Made by a program: the position numbers and the translations under genes
Notes under the pieces: generated by a model
Told to the model about the DNA's origin: nothing
What the model saw: the letters and a program-made list of their open reading frames with translations, nothing else
Database searches by the model: none
Shown: piece by piece, positions 9,098 to 17,893 of the stretch
Position numbering within the stretch: position 1 is the stretch's first letter
Layout: each line of letters opens with the position of its first letter
Assembly (NCBI RefSeq): GCF_000472425.1
Contig: NZ_AXAI01000009.1
Location: 275,712-339,711 of the forward strand
DNA length: 64,000 nucleotides
Reading direction: 5' to 3'
Source: Bradyrhizobium sp. Tv2a-2
GTDB lineage: Bacteria; Pseudomonadota; Alphaproteobacteria; Rhizobiales; Xanthobacteraceae

Positions 9098-9487
9098 TTA
9101 ATGCGCCTGCGCAACGCGGGTGTCGATCTCCTCGCGCAGCACCGCGAAATCGATCGGCTTGGTCAGGAGCCCGGAGGCGCCCTTTTCCAGCGCCCTGCGC
9201 TTGGTGTCGGCATCACCGTAGGCCGTGATCATGATCACCGGCACGTCCGGGCGGATCTCTTTCACCTTCGGCAGCATCTCGAGCCCGGTCATTCCGGGCA
9301 TGTTGATGTCGGAGAGGATCAGGATCAGCGAATTGTCGATGGTCGAACCGACGCGCGTCAGCGCATCCGCCGCCGAATTGGCAAAATCCATCACAAAACG
9401 CTGTGCGCGCAGATCGCGCCGGAATTGCTGGCGGAACAGCGCCTCGACATCGGGCTCATCATCCACCACGAGAACGAGAATACCCAC
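9098..9487 (-). CDS. Single-domain CheY-like response regulator
   Basis: The 129-residue protein is only a receiver domain. Acidic residues Asp9-Asp10, the phospho-acceptor Asp60 in LSDINMPGMTG, MITAYGD with the switch Thr, and LTKPID with the conserved Lys are all present. The start is a GTG at 9487, two bases after the stop of the upstream kinase gene (TAGAGGTG), which implies translational coupling. It is therefore very likely the partner of that soluble histidine kinase. No output domain is present, so it acts by protein interaction or as a relay. Confidence 0.88.
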   Translation of the reverse strand: MGILVLVVDDEPDVEALFRQQFRRDLRAQRFVMDFANSAADALTRVGSTIDNSLILILSDINMPGMTGLEMLPKVKEIRPDVPVIMITAYGDADTKRRALEKGASGLLTKPIDFAVLREEIDTRVAQAH

Positions 9488-9489
9488 CT

Positions 9490-11544
9490 CTAACCTCTGG
9501 TCTTGTTTGAAAGATCGCTTGTTCGCGGCAATGAAATGATGAACTCGGTAAATTCGCCCGGGTGGGTTGCGACATCGATCGTGCCACCATGTTGTTTCAC
9601 CACGATGTCGTGGGTCATGGATAGCCCAAGCCCGGTGCCTTCGCCAGCCGGCTTGGTGGTGAAGAAGGGATTGAATATCTTGTCCTTCACCTCGAGCGGA
9701 ATCCCGGTTCCGTTGTCGCGAATCCGGATCTCGACATGGCCCGGCCGGCCGCAAGTGGTGGCCTTGACGACCGGTTCGAAGCCGGTTTCGCCATTTTCCG
9801 CCTTGCGCATGGCCGCCGCATAGAAGCCGTTGGAAATCAGGTTCAGAAGAACGCGCGTGATTTCCTGGGGGAACGCCTCGATTGTGCCGGCATTGGGGTC
9901 GAGCTCGCGCTCGAGTGTCACATTGAATTGCGGCTTCTCGGCGCGCGCTCCGTGATAGGCGAGGTTGAGGCTCTCCTCGACCAGTGCATTGATGTCAGTC
10001 GGACGATGCTCGCCCGATCCCTCGCGGGAGTGCAGCAGCATGTTCTTGACGATGGAATCGGCGCGCCTGCCGTGCTGGACCACCTTCTGCAGGTTGTCCT
10101 TGAGCATGCCGGTCAACTCGCTGACCTCGTCGCGGATTTTCGCATCGAGTTCGACCGGTCCGAGCGCCCGGTCCAGCTCGTCGGTCAGCTCAGCCGACAG
10201 CGCCGCAAAATTGTTGACGAAGTTGAGCGGGTTCTTGATCTCATGCGCGATGCCGGCGGTGAGCTGGCCGAGCGAGGCGAGCTTTTCGGTCTGGATCAGC
10301 CGGTCCTGCGCGGCGCGCAACTCGTCGAGAGATTTTGCCAGCTCTTGCGTGCGCGATTGCACTTCATTGAACAGGCGGGCATTCTCGATGGCAATGACAG
10401 CCTGGTCGGCAAATGTCTGCACCAGTTCGACCTGCCGTTCGGTGAAGCCACCCGGCTCGCTGCGCCCCAGTGCAAACACCCCCTCGATGCGTCCCTCGCG
10501 CAACAGGGGAACGCCGAGGAGCGCGCGATTGCCGCTGATCTTCGTGACGCCCGGAAAGTGATATTCGGCATCCTCCAGCACATCGGGGATTTGCTCTACC
10601 GTGCCCGAAAGAGCGACGCGCGGGCAGATCGACTCGCGGCCGGGTTTGCGCGGGTGTTTCTTGAGAAATTCAAGATAGTCCGGGCCACCTCCCGCCACCG
10701 CCTCGGCGCGATAAAGATCGCCGTCACGCAGGAAAATGATCCCTTGCTGGGCTTCGCACAGGTTCACGGCCGATTGCGTCAGAGTCTCGAGGACGGTCTG
10801 CAAATCGAACGCCGAGCGGCTGATGACCTTGAGGACGTCGGCGGTCACCGTCTGTTGCTGCAGCGATTCCGAGAGATCATCGGTGCGTGCCCGCAATTCC
10901 TGCAGCAGGCGGGCATTCTCGATGGCGATCACGGCCTGCGCCGCAAACACCTGCAGCGTCGCGATCTGCTTGTCGTCGAACGGGCGCACCTCCTGCCGGG
11001 CAGCGACGATGCGTCCGAAGGCGGTGCCATTCTTCAACAGCGGCACCCACGCCATGGTGCGAATGCCGCCCAGCTCGACCGAGGCGCGCGTGGCGCTGAA
11101 CGAGGGCTCGTCGGCGCGATCCTTCAACATCTCGGCGACGTCGGCCCGCTGCATCGGACGATCGGTCAACAGGCCGCTCCGGATGCCTTCGGCGAAGGGA
11201 TAGCCGCGCCGCAGAAATTCGTCGAAAGCGGGCGTCATGCCGCGGGTCGCGACGGCGGTCACCCGATTATCCCGATAGAGTTGCAGGCTTCCGCATGGCG
11301 CGCCACAGAGCTGGTGCGCCTTCTCCAGGATGCATTCGAACACCGGCGCAAGATTGCCGCCGGAATTGTTGATGGCGGCGAGGATTTCGGCGGTCGCCGT
11401 CTGCTGCGCCAGCGCTTCCCTGGTCTCGTTGAACAGCCGCGCGTTCTCGATCGCCTGCGTCTGCGCCTGCTGCTCAAGCGCCGCGATCCGGCGCTTGAGG
11501 TCGGTCACCACGTCCTTGGAAAGCGCGGTCATCCCGAAATCCAT
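9490..11544 (-). CDS. Soluble histidine kinase with tandem GAF domains
   Basis: The 684-residue protein has no transmembrane segment. An N-terminal coiled coil is followed by two GAF sensor domains (about 60-210 and 245-395). A linker containing IENARL plus a heptad helix occurs before the first GAF, between the GAFs and before the kinase core, as if made by duplication. The dimerisation domain holds the phospho-acceptor His at about 433 in GIAHEIKNPLNF. The ATPase domain shows NLISNGFYAA, RDNGTGIP and GEGTGLGLSM. It would sense a cytosolic signal through the GAF domains. The receiver downstream is its probable partner. Confidence 0.9.
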   Translation of the reverse strand: MDFGMTALSKDVVTDLKRRIAALEQQAQTQAIENARLFNETREALAQQTATAEILAAINNSGGNLAPVFECILEKAHQLCGAPCGSLQLYRDNRVTAVATRGMTPAFDEFLRRGYPFAEGIRSGLLTDRPMQRADVAEMLKDRADEPSFSATRASVELGGIRTMAWVPLLKNGTAFGRIVAARQEVRPFDDKQIATLQVFAAQAVIAIENARLLQELRARTDDLSESLQQQTVTADVLKVISRSAFDLQTVLETLTQSAVNLCEAQQGIIFLRDGDLYRAEAVAGGGPDYLEFLKKHPRKPGRESICPRVALSGTVEQIPDVLEDAEYHFPGVTKISGNRALLGVPLLREGRIEGVFALGRSEPGGFTERQVELVQTFADQAVIAIENARLFNEVQSRTQELAKSLDELRAAQDRLIQTEKLASLGQLTAGIAHEIKNPLNFVNNFAALSAELTDELDRALGPVELDAKIRDEVSELTGMLKDNLQKVVQHGRRADSIVKNMLLHSREGSGEHRPTDINALVEESLNLAYHGARAEKPQFNVTLERELDPNAGTIEAFPQEITRVLLNLISNGFYAAAMRKAENGETGFEPVVKATTCGRPGHVEIRIRDNGTGIPLEVKDKIFNPFFTTKPAGEGTGLGLSMTHDIVVKQHGGTIDVATHPGEFTEFIISLPRTSDLSNKTRG

Positions 11545-11913
11545 GTCGCCCGGCGCCTCAGGGGCAACCGGGCCAAATCCGTGAAACGGCTCAATAGAAC
11601 CGGATTATTTCATCCCCGGTCCCACTGGGCTAGGCCTGTCGAGTTGATTTGGCTGTCATTTCGAGCGAGGTCTGCTTAGACGGTTCGCTTCAGGGTTTAC
11701 GCTGCCAGGGCAGTCTGCTGGCCGAGACGGAGCCCTAATTTTCCACTGGTGGCGCTCGGCTCCACAGCGTGTTTACTGCAGGGACGTCGGCTGTCGGGAG
11801 CACACCGGGCCGTCGGTCGCCTGTATTTTACTGCGATGCACGGCAGATCCGTCATGTGAACGAAGTGTGAATTACTCTAAGCTGTCTCGTATGACGTCAA
11901 AGAGGACGAGGTC
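11545..11913. other. Intergenic region without a recognised gene
   Basis: This 369-base stretch separates the divergent kinase and ABC binding-protein genes and must contain both promoters. No open frame with a plausible start and ribosome-binding site was found, and no RNA gene was recognised. Confidence 0.4.
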
Positions 11914-12882
11914 ATGAAGCGGCGCGAATTTATCGCGGCCCTCAGCGGCATGGCGATTGCCCGACCCTCGGGGTTGGGCGCGCAGCAAACACGGCCGCTA
12001 CCGCGGATCGGCTGGCTGTCGATCGCGAACAGCCGAATTGAGGATGCGTTTCGCCAAGGGCTGCGCGACTTCGGTTATGTCGAGGGACAGAACCTGCTCG
12101 TCGAATATCGGTCCGCGGGCAAAACGGCTGGCCAGTTGGATGGATTTGCCGCCGAATTGGTCGCCCTCAAAGTCGATGCCATTGCAGCCAACAGCTCACG
12201 GACAACACGCGCGGCCTTCGACCAAACCAAGACGATTCCGATCGTCACGCTGAGTACCAATCCGGTTGGGCTTGGATTTGTTGCCAGTCTCGCCAAGCCC
12301 GGCGGCAATGTCACCGGCGTCAGCCTGCTCGGTCCGGAGGTCAGCGGCAAGCGACTCCAACTCCTAAAACAAGCGGTTCCGGGCATCACCAGAGTTGCAG
12401 TGATCTGGAACCCGGACGATCCGGCTGCGCATTTCTCGGTTGAAGAATCGCAGACCGCTGCCGCGGCGTTAGGTCTCAAGCTTCAAGTTCTCGAGGGGCG
12501 CGATGCCGATGCCATCGATGGTGCGCTGCAGGCTGCAATGAACGCGCAGGCAGAGGCCGTCGTTCTCCTGCCCACGCCGCTTTTCGATGGGCTTGCCGAG
12601 CGGATTGCCGGTCTCGCAATGCGGAGGCGGTTGCCGACGCTCTTCTTTGACAGGGAAGCCGTAAAAACCGGCATTCTGATATCGTATGGTGCCGACCTAT
12701 ATGCAGCCAGTCGACGCCAAGCCTATTTTATCGATCGCATCCTCAAGGGGACAAAGCCGGCCGATCTACCGGTCGAGCAGCCGGCCAAGTTCGAGCTGGC
12801 GATCAATCAGAAGACTGCTAAGGCGCTCGGACTGAACGTGCCGGAAAGTTTGCTGGCAAGCGCCGACGAGGTGATCGAATAA
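11914..12882 (+). CDS. ABC transporter substrate-binding protein (ABC_sub_bind/DUF534 family)
   Basis: The 322-residue protein begins with a Tat-like signal (MKRREFIAALSGMAIARPSG). It then shows the ABC_sub_bind pattern: PRIGWLS, FRQGLRDFGYVEGQNLLVEYR, VTGVSLLGPEVSGKRLQLLK and a C-terminal AINQKTAKALGLNVPESLL. An AGAGGACGAGG stretch precedes the ATG. These periplasmic binding proteins are very numerous in Bradyrhizobium and are often orphans, as here: no permease or ATPase is adjacent. The ligand is unknown; some family members bind tryptophan or other small amino-acid-like molecules. Confidence 0.9.
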   Translation: MKRREFIAALSGMAIARPSGLGAQQTRPLPRIGWLSIANSRIEDAFRQGLRDFGYVEGQNLLVEYRSAGKTAGQLDGFAAELVALKVDAIAANSSRTTRAAFDQTKTIPIVTLSTNPVGLGFVASLAKPGGNVTGVSLLGPEVSGKRLQLLKQAVPGITRVAVIWNPDDPAAHFSVEESQTAAAALGLKLQVLEGRDADAIDGALQAAMNAQAEAVVLLPTPLFDGLAERIAGLAMRRRLPTLFFDREAVKTGILISYGADLYAASRRQAYFIDRILKGTKPADLPVEQPAKFELAINQKTAKALGLNVPESLLASADEVIE

Positions 12883-13049
12883 CATCCAGCTGTCTGTTCA
12901 TGGGCCTGTCAGCGAAGTGGCGACTGCTATTCCGTCGCTCTCGGCAGAGAAGCAGTCATCCCGCGAACGGTCCGAAATCGACGCTCGTGACGCCATAGCG
13001 GACCACGAACACGGATCGTTCGACTTCGATCTGTCGTGCTCAGAGGGCC

Positions 13050-13547
13050 TCAGATTTCGCAGTCGGCTGAATTCAAAGCCTTACGCAAGCCACCGAACGC
13101 CTTGAGCCGACAAGGCTCGGTATCGCTCGCGGCTTTTGAACGCTGTGAAATGGCAGTTCGCTTGATAACGGTCGCCTTTGGCTTCGACTTGGGACGTGCA
13201 GCGGTCGTGACCTTCTTCGATTTGGGATTGTGCCGATGACGGGCGATCGGCCTCGGAGGCCGCGAAGGACCAATACTGATGTCTTCAGAACCGATACTGA
13301 CGTCTTCCGGCCGAGCAGTGCCTTCGTCGATCGAAACAGCCTGTTCTGGCGTCTCGCTGCTCACGGCTGCAACTTCAAGGCGATCACCCTTCGCCAGCGC
13401 CTCATGTGAATCGGAAATGTCTGCGTTTGGCTCGGCAGGCGGCTGGACGATGGCTACTGCACTGCGCGGTGGAGTTCTGAGCTCCATTGCTGACAGTACT
13501 CCTACACCGAACAGGATGAGGAAGCCCAACAACACCATTTTCAGCAT
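13050..13547 (-). CDS. Hypothetical single-pass membrane protein with basic C-terminal part
   Basis: The 165-residue product has a membrane segment at about residues 3-20 (MVLLGFLILFGVGVLSAM). An acidic, Ala/Pro-rich middle follows, with a short repeat (DVSIGSEDISIGPSRPP). Residues 100-140 are strongly basic (RHRHNPKSKKVTT and PKSKPKATVIKR). Two cysteines lie near the C-terminus (ASDTEPCRLK and SADCEI). No family was recognised. The organisation suggests an inner-membrane-anchored periplasmic protein whose basic stretch may bind the wall or DNA. It is isolated, with about 170 bases on one side and about 220 on the other. Confidence 0.55.
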   Translation of the reverse strand: MLKMVLLGFLILFGVGVLSAMELRTPPRSAVAIVQPPAEPNADISDSHEALAKGDRLEVAAVSSETPEQAVSIDEGTARPEDVSIGSEDISIGPSRPPRPIARHRHNPKSKKVTTAARPKSKPKATVIKRTAISQRSKAASDTEPCRLKAFGGLRKALNSADCEI

Positions 13548-13763
13548 GATGCGCCTCTATCCCGAGTTAGTGCAGGTGAAGATTCTTCGCTCCAATGAGG
13601 CAATTTGTCGGCGGCTGCCGACCCACGTAAGGATCATTTGCCGACAAGGTTAACGTCGGCGATGCTCCCAACGCGCGACGGCTAGGCCCACGCGAGAAAT
13701 TTCGTCGAGTTCAGCGCCGTACAAACGGACAACTCTTTCATTAGCTTTAGTTCATCCGCTCCC

Positions 13764-15398
13764 TCACGTCCCCGGTCGCGAGACCTCGGTCTCCTTGCTG
13801 GTGATGAACTCCAAGAGCACGGGAATGCCGGCTTGCGTCTTCTCGATGCCGCGCCTGATCGTCGGCACAATCTCCTCCGGCTTCGTGATGCGCTCGCCAT
13901 GACCGCCGAAGGCGCGCGCCATCGCGGCGTAGTCGCCGGAGATGTCGGTCGAGCGATATTTCTCGGTCGAGATCGGCATCACCTTCAACTCGATCGCCAT
14001 GGAAAAATTGTTGAGCAGGATCGACATGATCGGAATCCGCTCGCGCACCGCGGTCTCGAAATCCATGCCGGTGAAGCCGATCGCGGCATCGCCCCAGACA
14101 TTGATGCAGAGCTTGTCGGGTTTTGCGAGCTTGGCGCCCATTGCAAGCCCGAGGCCATAGCCGAGCTGGGTGGTCTTGCCCCAGCCGAGATAGGACAGGG
14201 GTTCGACCGCCTTCCAGAACGGCGAGAGCTGGTCGCGCGGGCTGCCGGCGTCATGGGTGATGATGGTGTTCCTGATGTCGACGGTGTGCTGCAGATCCCA
14301 CAGCACGCGATAGGGGTTGAGCGGCGCGTCGTTGCTGGTGAGCTTCGGCATCCATTTTTCAAGCCACTCCTTGTGAGAGGCGGCGATCTCGGCTGCGACG
14401 CCGCGCGCGTCGTGATCCGCAGTCACTGTCTTGCCGATCTCTTCCAGCAGCGCATCGAGCACGAGACCGGCATCGCCGACCAGGCCGATCCTGGCCTCGA
14501 CATCCTTGTTGAGATGGTTGGGGTCGAGCGTGGAATGGATAATGGTCTTGCCCCTGGGCATGGCGATGCCAAAACTGGTCTCGGTGAAGGAGCAGCCGAT
14601 GCCGAAGATCACGTCGGCTTCGCCCAGAAATTTCGGCACGGCGCGCGGCACCGCAAGCCCGCCCGAGCCGAGCGAGAGCGGGTGCGTCTCCGGGAAGGCG
14701 GACTTGCCGCCCAGGCTCGTGGTGACGGGAATGGCGAGCCGCTCGGCCAGCCGTTTCAGCTGCGGCCAGGCGCGCGCGTAATGCACGCCCTGGCCGGCAT
14801 AGATCACCGGGCGTTTGGCATTGATCAGCAGCGCCGCGGCTTCCTTGATATGGGCGGGATCGGCGCCGTAGCGCGTGCGCAGCACCGGCCTATAGGCAAG
14901 CGGCTCCGGCACCTCCTCGTTCCACATGTCAGCGGGAATTTCGACAATCACCGGCCCGCCGCGGCCGTTCTTCAACTTGGTGAAAGCGCGGCGGAAGATG
15001 TTGCAGACCTCGGCGGCGAGGATGATTGGCTCCGAGGACTTTGCGAACGGCTTCATCGCCTCGCTGGAATTGAAGTTCGGCTCGATATGGGAAAGCCGGC
15101 GCGCATAGCCCATCGGCAGCACGAGCACGGGAACCGACTCGCCAAAACATTGCGCGACGCCGCCCATCGCGTTCTCCGAGCCCGGGCCGTGCTGCATGCA
15201 GAACGCGCCGATCGACCGCCCCGACGTGACGCGCGAGATCGCGTCCGCCATGTGCAGCCCGATCCGCTCCTGGCGCACCATCACCGGTCGGATGTCGGCA
15301 TTGGCGGCATATTCGATCAGATGATTGACCGGATAGCCACAGAGAATTTCGATGCCTTCGCGCTTGAGTATTTCCGCAATGGCGGTGCCGAGTTTCAT
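13764..15398 (-). CDS. ThDP-dependent enzyme of the acetolactate synthase/oxalyl-CoA decarboxylase superfamily
   Basis: The 544-residue protein has the three-domain ThDP architecture: PYR domain (1-170), central domain (about 190-320) and PP domain (360-530). The cofactor-activating glutamate is Glu44 in VRQERIG, where the usual His-Glu-Gln is replaced. The ThDP/Mg motif runs from GDAAIGF (about residue 430) to LLNN. The segment MQHGPGSENAMGGVAQ is typical of the superfamily. No small regulatory subunit is adjacent, which argues against a biosynthetic acetolactate synthase. The substrate is unknown; a decarboxylase or ligase acting on a 2-oxo acid is likely. It is monocistronic. Confidence 0.85.
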   Translation of the reverse strand: MKLGTAIAEILKREGIEILCGYPVNHLIEYAANADIRPVMVRQERIGLHMADAISRVTSGRSIGAFCMQHGPGSENAMGGVAQCFGESVPVLVLPMGYARRLSHIEPNFNSSEAMKPFAKSSEPIILAAEVCNIFRRAFTKLKNGRGGPVIVEIPADMWNEEVPEPLAYRPVLRTRYGADPAHIKEAAALLINAKRPVIYAGQGVHYARAWPQLKRLAERLAIPVTTSLGGKSAFPETHPLSLGSGGLAVPRAVPKFLGEADVIFGIGCSFTETSFGIAMPRGKTIIHSTLDPNHLNKDVEARIGLVGDAGLVLDALLEEIGKTVTADHDARGVAAEIAASHKEWLEKWMPKLTSNDAPLNPYRVLWDLQHTVDIRNTIITHDAGSPRDQLSPFWKAVEPLSYLGWGKTTQLGYGLGLAMGAKLAKPDKLCINVWGDAAIGFTGMDFETAVRERIPIMSILLNNFSMAIELKVMPISTEKYRSTDISGDYAAMARAFGGHGERITKPEEIVPTIRRGIEKTQAGIPVLLEFITSKETEVSRPGT

Positions 15399-15623
15399 GG
15401 CCGTTTCTCCCGAACACTGGCCGATTGTCAGCTCGGCCTGCTTGGCTCTTTAATCGAGTCAATTGAGCATGATCTCTTCGGAAAACCGCTACACACGTTT
15501 CCGGATCATGCGCCAACAGGAACAGGATTCAGGCGGCCGGTAAAGCGGGCAGGCGGCTCTGCGGCAGAAGCCCTGCCATCCGCTTTTTGCATCTTGCAAT
15601 CTGGAGAGCGGGATTCGGCTCGT

Positions 15624-15776
15624 CTAGTTCGGGCCATGCGAGCGGGGCCATAGCGCGGCAATGAACGCCAGCACCCTGTTCGTCAGCGATCGGCCCTGGG
15701 GACGCGTGCCTTGCTGCTCGGCGGTGTCGCCCAAGATATCGATAAAGTTCTTTCTGACGTTCTGCGGCGATGGCAT
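15624..15776 (-). CDS. Possible small protein, 50 residues
   Basis: A 50-codon frame begins MPSPQNVRKNFIDILGD and ends FIAALWPRSHGPN. It has an ATG preceded by GGAG at about 8 bases and G/C-rich third positions like real genes here. It contains an amphipathic stretch (LTNRVLAFIAALW) that could be membrane-associated. Longer overlapping frames on both strands have poorer composition. No family was recognised. Confidence 0.4.
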   Translation of the reverse strand: MPSPQNVRKNFIDILGDTAEQQGTRPQGRSLTNRVLAFIAALWPRSHGPN

Positions 15777-16038
15777 GTGGCTTGCTCCAAGTTCCACAAG
15801 CATGAGCTACACAGGTAAAACGAAGAGTAAATTTTGCCTGCAAAGAACGTCGACCTGCCAATTTTATCGCCGATGCGAGACTTGTTGTCGCCGATGCGAG
15901 ACTTGCCGCGCGGTTTCGGACAAATGTTTAACCGGCTGTTCAGCGTGTTTATGAACAGAAACAAAATCTGTCCAAACCTACATTGCTCAGCCTCCGGCAA
16001 TGCGGGAGAATCGCACTATCGGGCCACAGGAGTTTTTC
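15777..16038. other. Intergenic region upstream of the Flp pilin gene
   Basis: This stretch is AT-richer than its surroundings and holds a 21-base-period direct repeat at 15867-15905. It must contain the promoter of the pilin gene. Overlapping frames of about 100 codons exist on both strands, but their composition (cysteine runs, repeat-derived peptides) argues against coding. Confidence 0.4.
15867..15905. repeat. Tandem direct repeat, period 21
   Basis: The 18-mer TCGCCGATGCGAGACTTG occurs at 15867-15884 and again, identical, at 15888-15905, separated by three bases. It lies about 130 bases upstream of the Flp pilin start. Two exact copies in phase with two helical turns could be a regulator-binding pair, or a recent slip duplication. 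Confidence 0.8.
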
Positions 16039-16215
16039 ATGCGTGCGCTGATTTCGGGATTGATTCCAAAGTTCCTGGCGGATCAGTCCGGCGCTACTTC
16101 GATCGAGTATTGCCTGATCGCGGCGGGCATCAGCATTGTCATTGTCACCGTCGTCAACGGCATGGGTACGCAGTTGAACAACACGTACACGTCGGTGAGC
16201 ACCGCGCTGAAGTAA
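16039..16215 (+). CDS. Flp/Fap-type pilin
   Basis: The 58-residue product starts MRALISGLIPKFLADQSGAT. It carries the Flp hallmark SIEYCLIAAGISIVIVTVVNG, in which the glutamate-tyrosine pair follows the processing site and a hydrophobic helix follows. The start at 16039 was preferred to an upstream frame extension because CAGGAG lies about seven bases before it. In this family a prepilin peptidase cleaves before the helix and the tad secretion system assembles the filament. No cpa/tad genes are nearby, so this is an orphan copy. A cysteine inside the helix (EYCLIA) replaces the more usual alanine or glycine. Confidence 0.85.
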   Translation: MRALISGLIPKFLADQSGATSIEYCLIAAGISIVIVTVVNGMGTQLNNTYTSVSTALK

Positions 16216-16219
16216 CGGC

Positions 16220-17200
16220 TCAGCTCGCCTTCCGCGACCGGGCAGAGGCGCGCGCCGGTTTCCTTGTTTCCTTTGCCTCTTCCTTTGTTCCTTCCTTTGC
16301 TCCTTCTTTGGCCTTCTTGCCGCTGATCGGCAGCAGCATCTCGCGCTGGCCCTCGATCCGCTTCTTTGGCTTCTTGGCAGCCTTGCTGGATTCCTTGGCC
16401 TTGGCGGCCGGCGCGCTCTCGCCTTCGTTCGCCAGGCTGCGTTTGAGCGCATCCATCAGGTTGATGACATTGCCGCTCGTCTTCGGCGCCGCCTTGGCCG
16501 GAAGCTGCACGCCGGCGCGCTTCTTGTTGATGAGATCGACAAGGGCGCCCTCGTAATGATCCTCGAAATTATCCGGCTCGAAGGAGGCCGACTTCTTCTC
16601 GACGATATGCTTGGCGAGATCCAGCATGTCCTTGGTGACCTTGACGTCCTGGATGTCGTCGAAATAGTCCTTCTCGTCGCGCACCTCGTAGGGATAGCGC
16701 AGCAGCGTGCCCATCAGGCCCTTGCCCAGCGGCTCCAGCGCAATGACGTGTTCGCGATTGGTGAGCACCACGCGGCCGATCGCCACCTTGTTCAGGCTGC
16801 GTGCGGTTTCGCGGATCACGGCGAAGGCGTCGTGGCCGACCTTGCCGTCGGGCACGAGATAATAGGGGCGGATCAGGTAGCGGCTGTCGATGTCGCTCTT
16901 GGGCACGAACTCGTCGATCTCGATCGTGTGGGTCGATTCCAGAGCGATATCGTCGAGCTCGTCCTTGGTCACCTCGATATAGGTGTCGGTGTCGACCTTG
17001 TAGCCCTTGACGATATCGTCATTGGCGACTTCCTCGCCGGTCTCGGCGTCGACCTTGGCGTATTTGATGCGGTGGCCGGTTTTCTTGTTGATCTGGTTGA
17101 AGGAAACTTTCTCCGATTCCGAAGTCGCCGGATACAGCGCCACCGGGCAGGTCACCAGAGACAGCCGCAGAAAACCCTTCCAGTTGGCGCGTGGGGCCAT
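16220..17200 (-). CDS. ku: Non-homologous end-joining protein Ku
   Basis: The 326-residue protein has the bacterial Ku core: MAPRANWKGFLRLSLVTCPV at the N-terminus, SFNQINKKTGHRIKY, EIDEFVPKSDIDSRYL, and the LTNREHVIALEPLGKGLMGTLLRYPYEVR segment. After about residue 255 there is a lysine/alanine-rich tail of about 70 residues ending in ARSRKAS. Such tails in bacterial Ku help DNA threading and recruit ligase LigD. No ligD lies in the window. The start was placed at the ATG at 17200, where homology to the Ku N-terminus begins; the open frame continues upstream but is not Ku-like. Confidence 0.95.
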   Translation of the reverse strand: MAPRANWKGFLRLSLVTCPVALYPATSESEKVSFNQINKKTGHRIKYAKVDAETGEEVANDDIVKGYKVDTDTYIEVTKDELDDIALESTHTIEIDEFVPKSDIDSRYLIRPYYLVPDGKVGHDAFAVIRETARSLNKVAIGRVVLTNREHVIALEPLGKGLMGTLLRYPYEVRDEKDYFDDIQDVKVTKDMLDLAKHIVEKKSASFEPDNFEDHYEGALVDLINKKRAGVQLPAKAAPKTSGNVINLMDALKRSLANEGESAPAAKAKESSKAAKKPKKRIEGQREMLLPISGKKAKEGAKEGTKEEAKETRKPARASARSRKAS

Positions 17201-17488
17201 GACAAACTCCAGAACTGACAAACTCCAGAACCGACAAATTCGCGGACGCAACAGACCACAATCCGCAAGGATAACATTCGGGGGTGCGGAAACAAGCAAG
17301 GGGAGCAGAGATTCTCCTGTTGGCGTTAACCGTCCGCCGAGGGGCCAAGGCAGGGCGGCAAGGCTGGGAACGGCGAGACGCAGAAAGAACGGAACATCGT
17401 CAGGCATTTGGCGTTGGCTTCACAGGCGCGGCGGGGCCGCAGGGCCTCCCGCGTAGCCCGAGCAACCGCATGCCTATTTGAGGGCGCC

Positions 17489-17641
17489 ATGGCAACACGG
17501 GACGAGCACCGGATCGTCGAAACGTCGACCCAGGCCCGGCAGGGCGAGCCCGGACCGTCGGTCGCGGCCCTGCTTGCTGTCTCCCTTGGGCTCGCGATCC
17601 TGGTGCTGGCCGTGGTGTGGTTCGTGTTCTTCCGCACCTGA
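17489..17641 (+). CDS. Small single-pass membrane protein
   Basis: The 50-residue product starts MATRDEHRIVETSTQARQGE and has one strong transmembrane helix near the C-terminus (VAALLAVSLGLAILVLAVVW), ending FVFFRT. GAGGG precedes the ATG. It is divergent from ku. The N-terminal half is charged and probably cytoplasmic. No family was recognised. It is probably real, since the helix is well formed and codon use matches the neighbourhood. Confidence 0.55.
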   Translation: MATRDEHRIVETSTQARQGEPGPSVAALLAVSLGLAILVLAVVWFVFFRT

Positions 17642-17893
17642 CGCACCGCCTGGTGCGACACAGCGCCTACGTCCATACCGCTTGTGCGGGCTTCCGCGGC
17701 AGCGCTAGGCGGCGTAAACCGGTCGCGTCTTGACGATGTCGTTGTCCGACCGGCGCAGCCAGATTCCCTCCAATGGACTCTTTTTCCATGACGAAAAAGT
17801 AACGTTGCGGGGCTTGCCCGTTCATGGGCGGTTCACGCCGGCAGCGCTCATCTTGAAGGCGTGAAGTCGTGCAGTTCAGCTTTGGAGGCAAGC
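17642..17893. other. Intergenic region upstream of feuP with a possible hidden frame
   Basis: This stretch contains an inverted repeat (CTTTTTC at 17780-17786, GAAAAAG at 17793-17799). On the minus strand a stretch ending at a TAG at 17705 reads FSSWKKSPLEGIWLRRSD and then DIVKTRPVYAA, with good third-position GC. It has no ATG or GTG, so it may be the remnant of a small gene. Promoter elements for feuP must also lie here. Confidence 0.35.

Noticed and set aside
9736..11679. Open frame of 647 codons on the plus strand
   Set aside because: Antisense to the GAF histidine kinase; no recognisable domain and no ribosome-binding site.
15529..15861. 110-codon frame on the minus strand
   Set aside because: It overlaps the better-composed 50-codon frame at 15624-15776 in another frame and has no clear ribosome-binding site.
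15867..15905. Direct repeats as a CRISPR array
   Set aside because: Only two copies with a 3-base spacer; no spacers of normal length and no cas genes.
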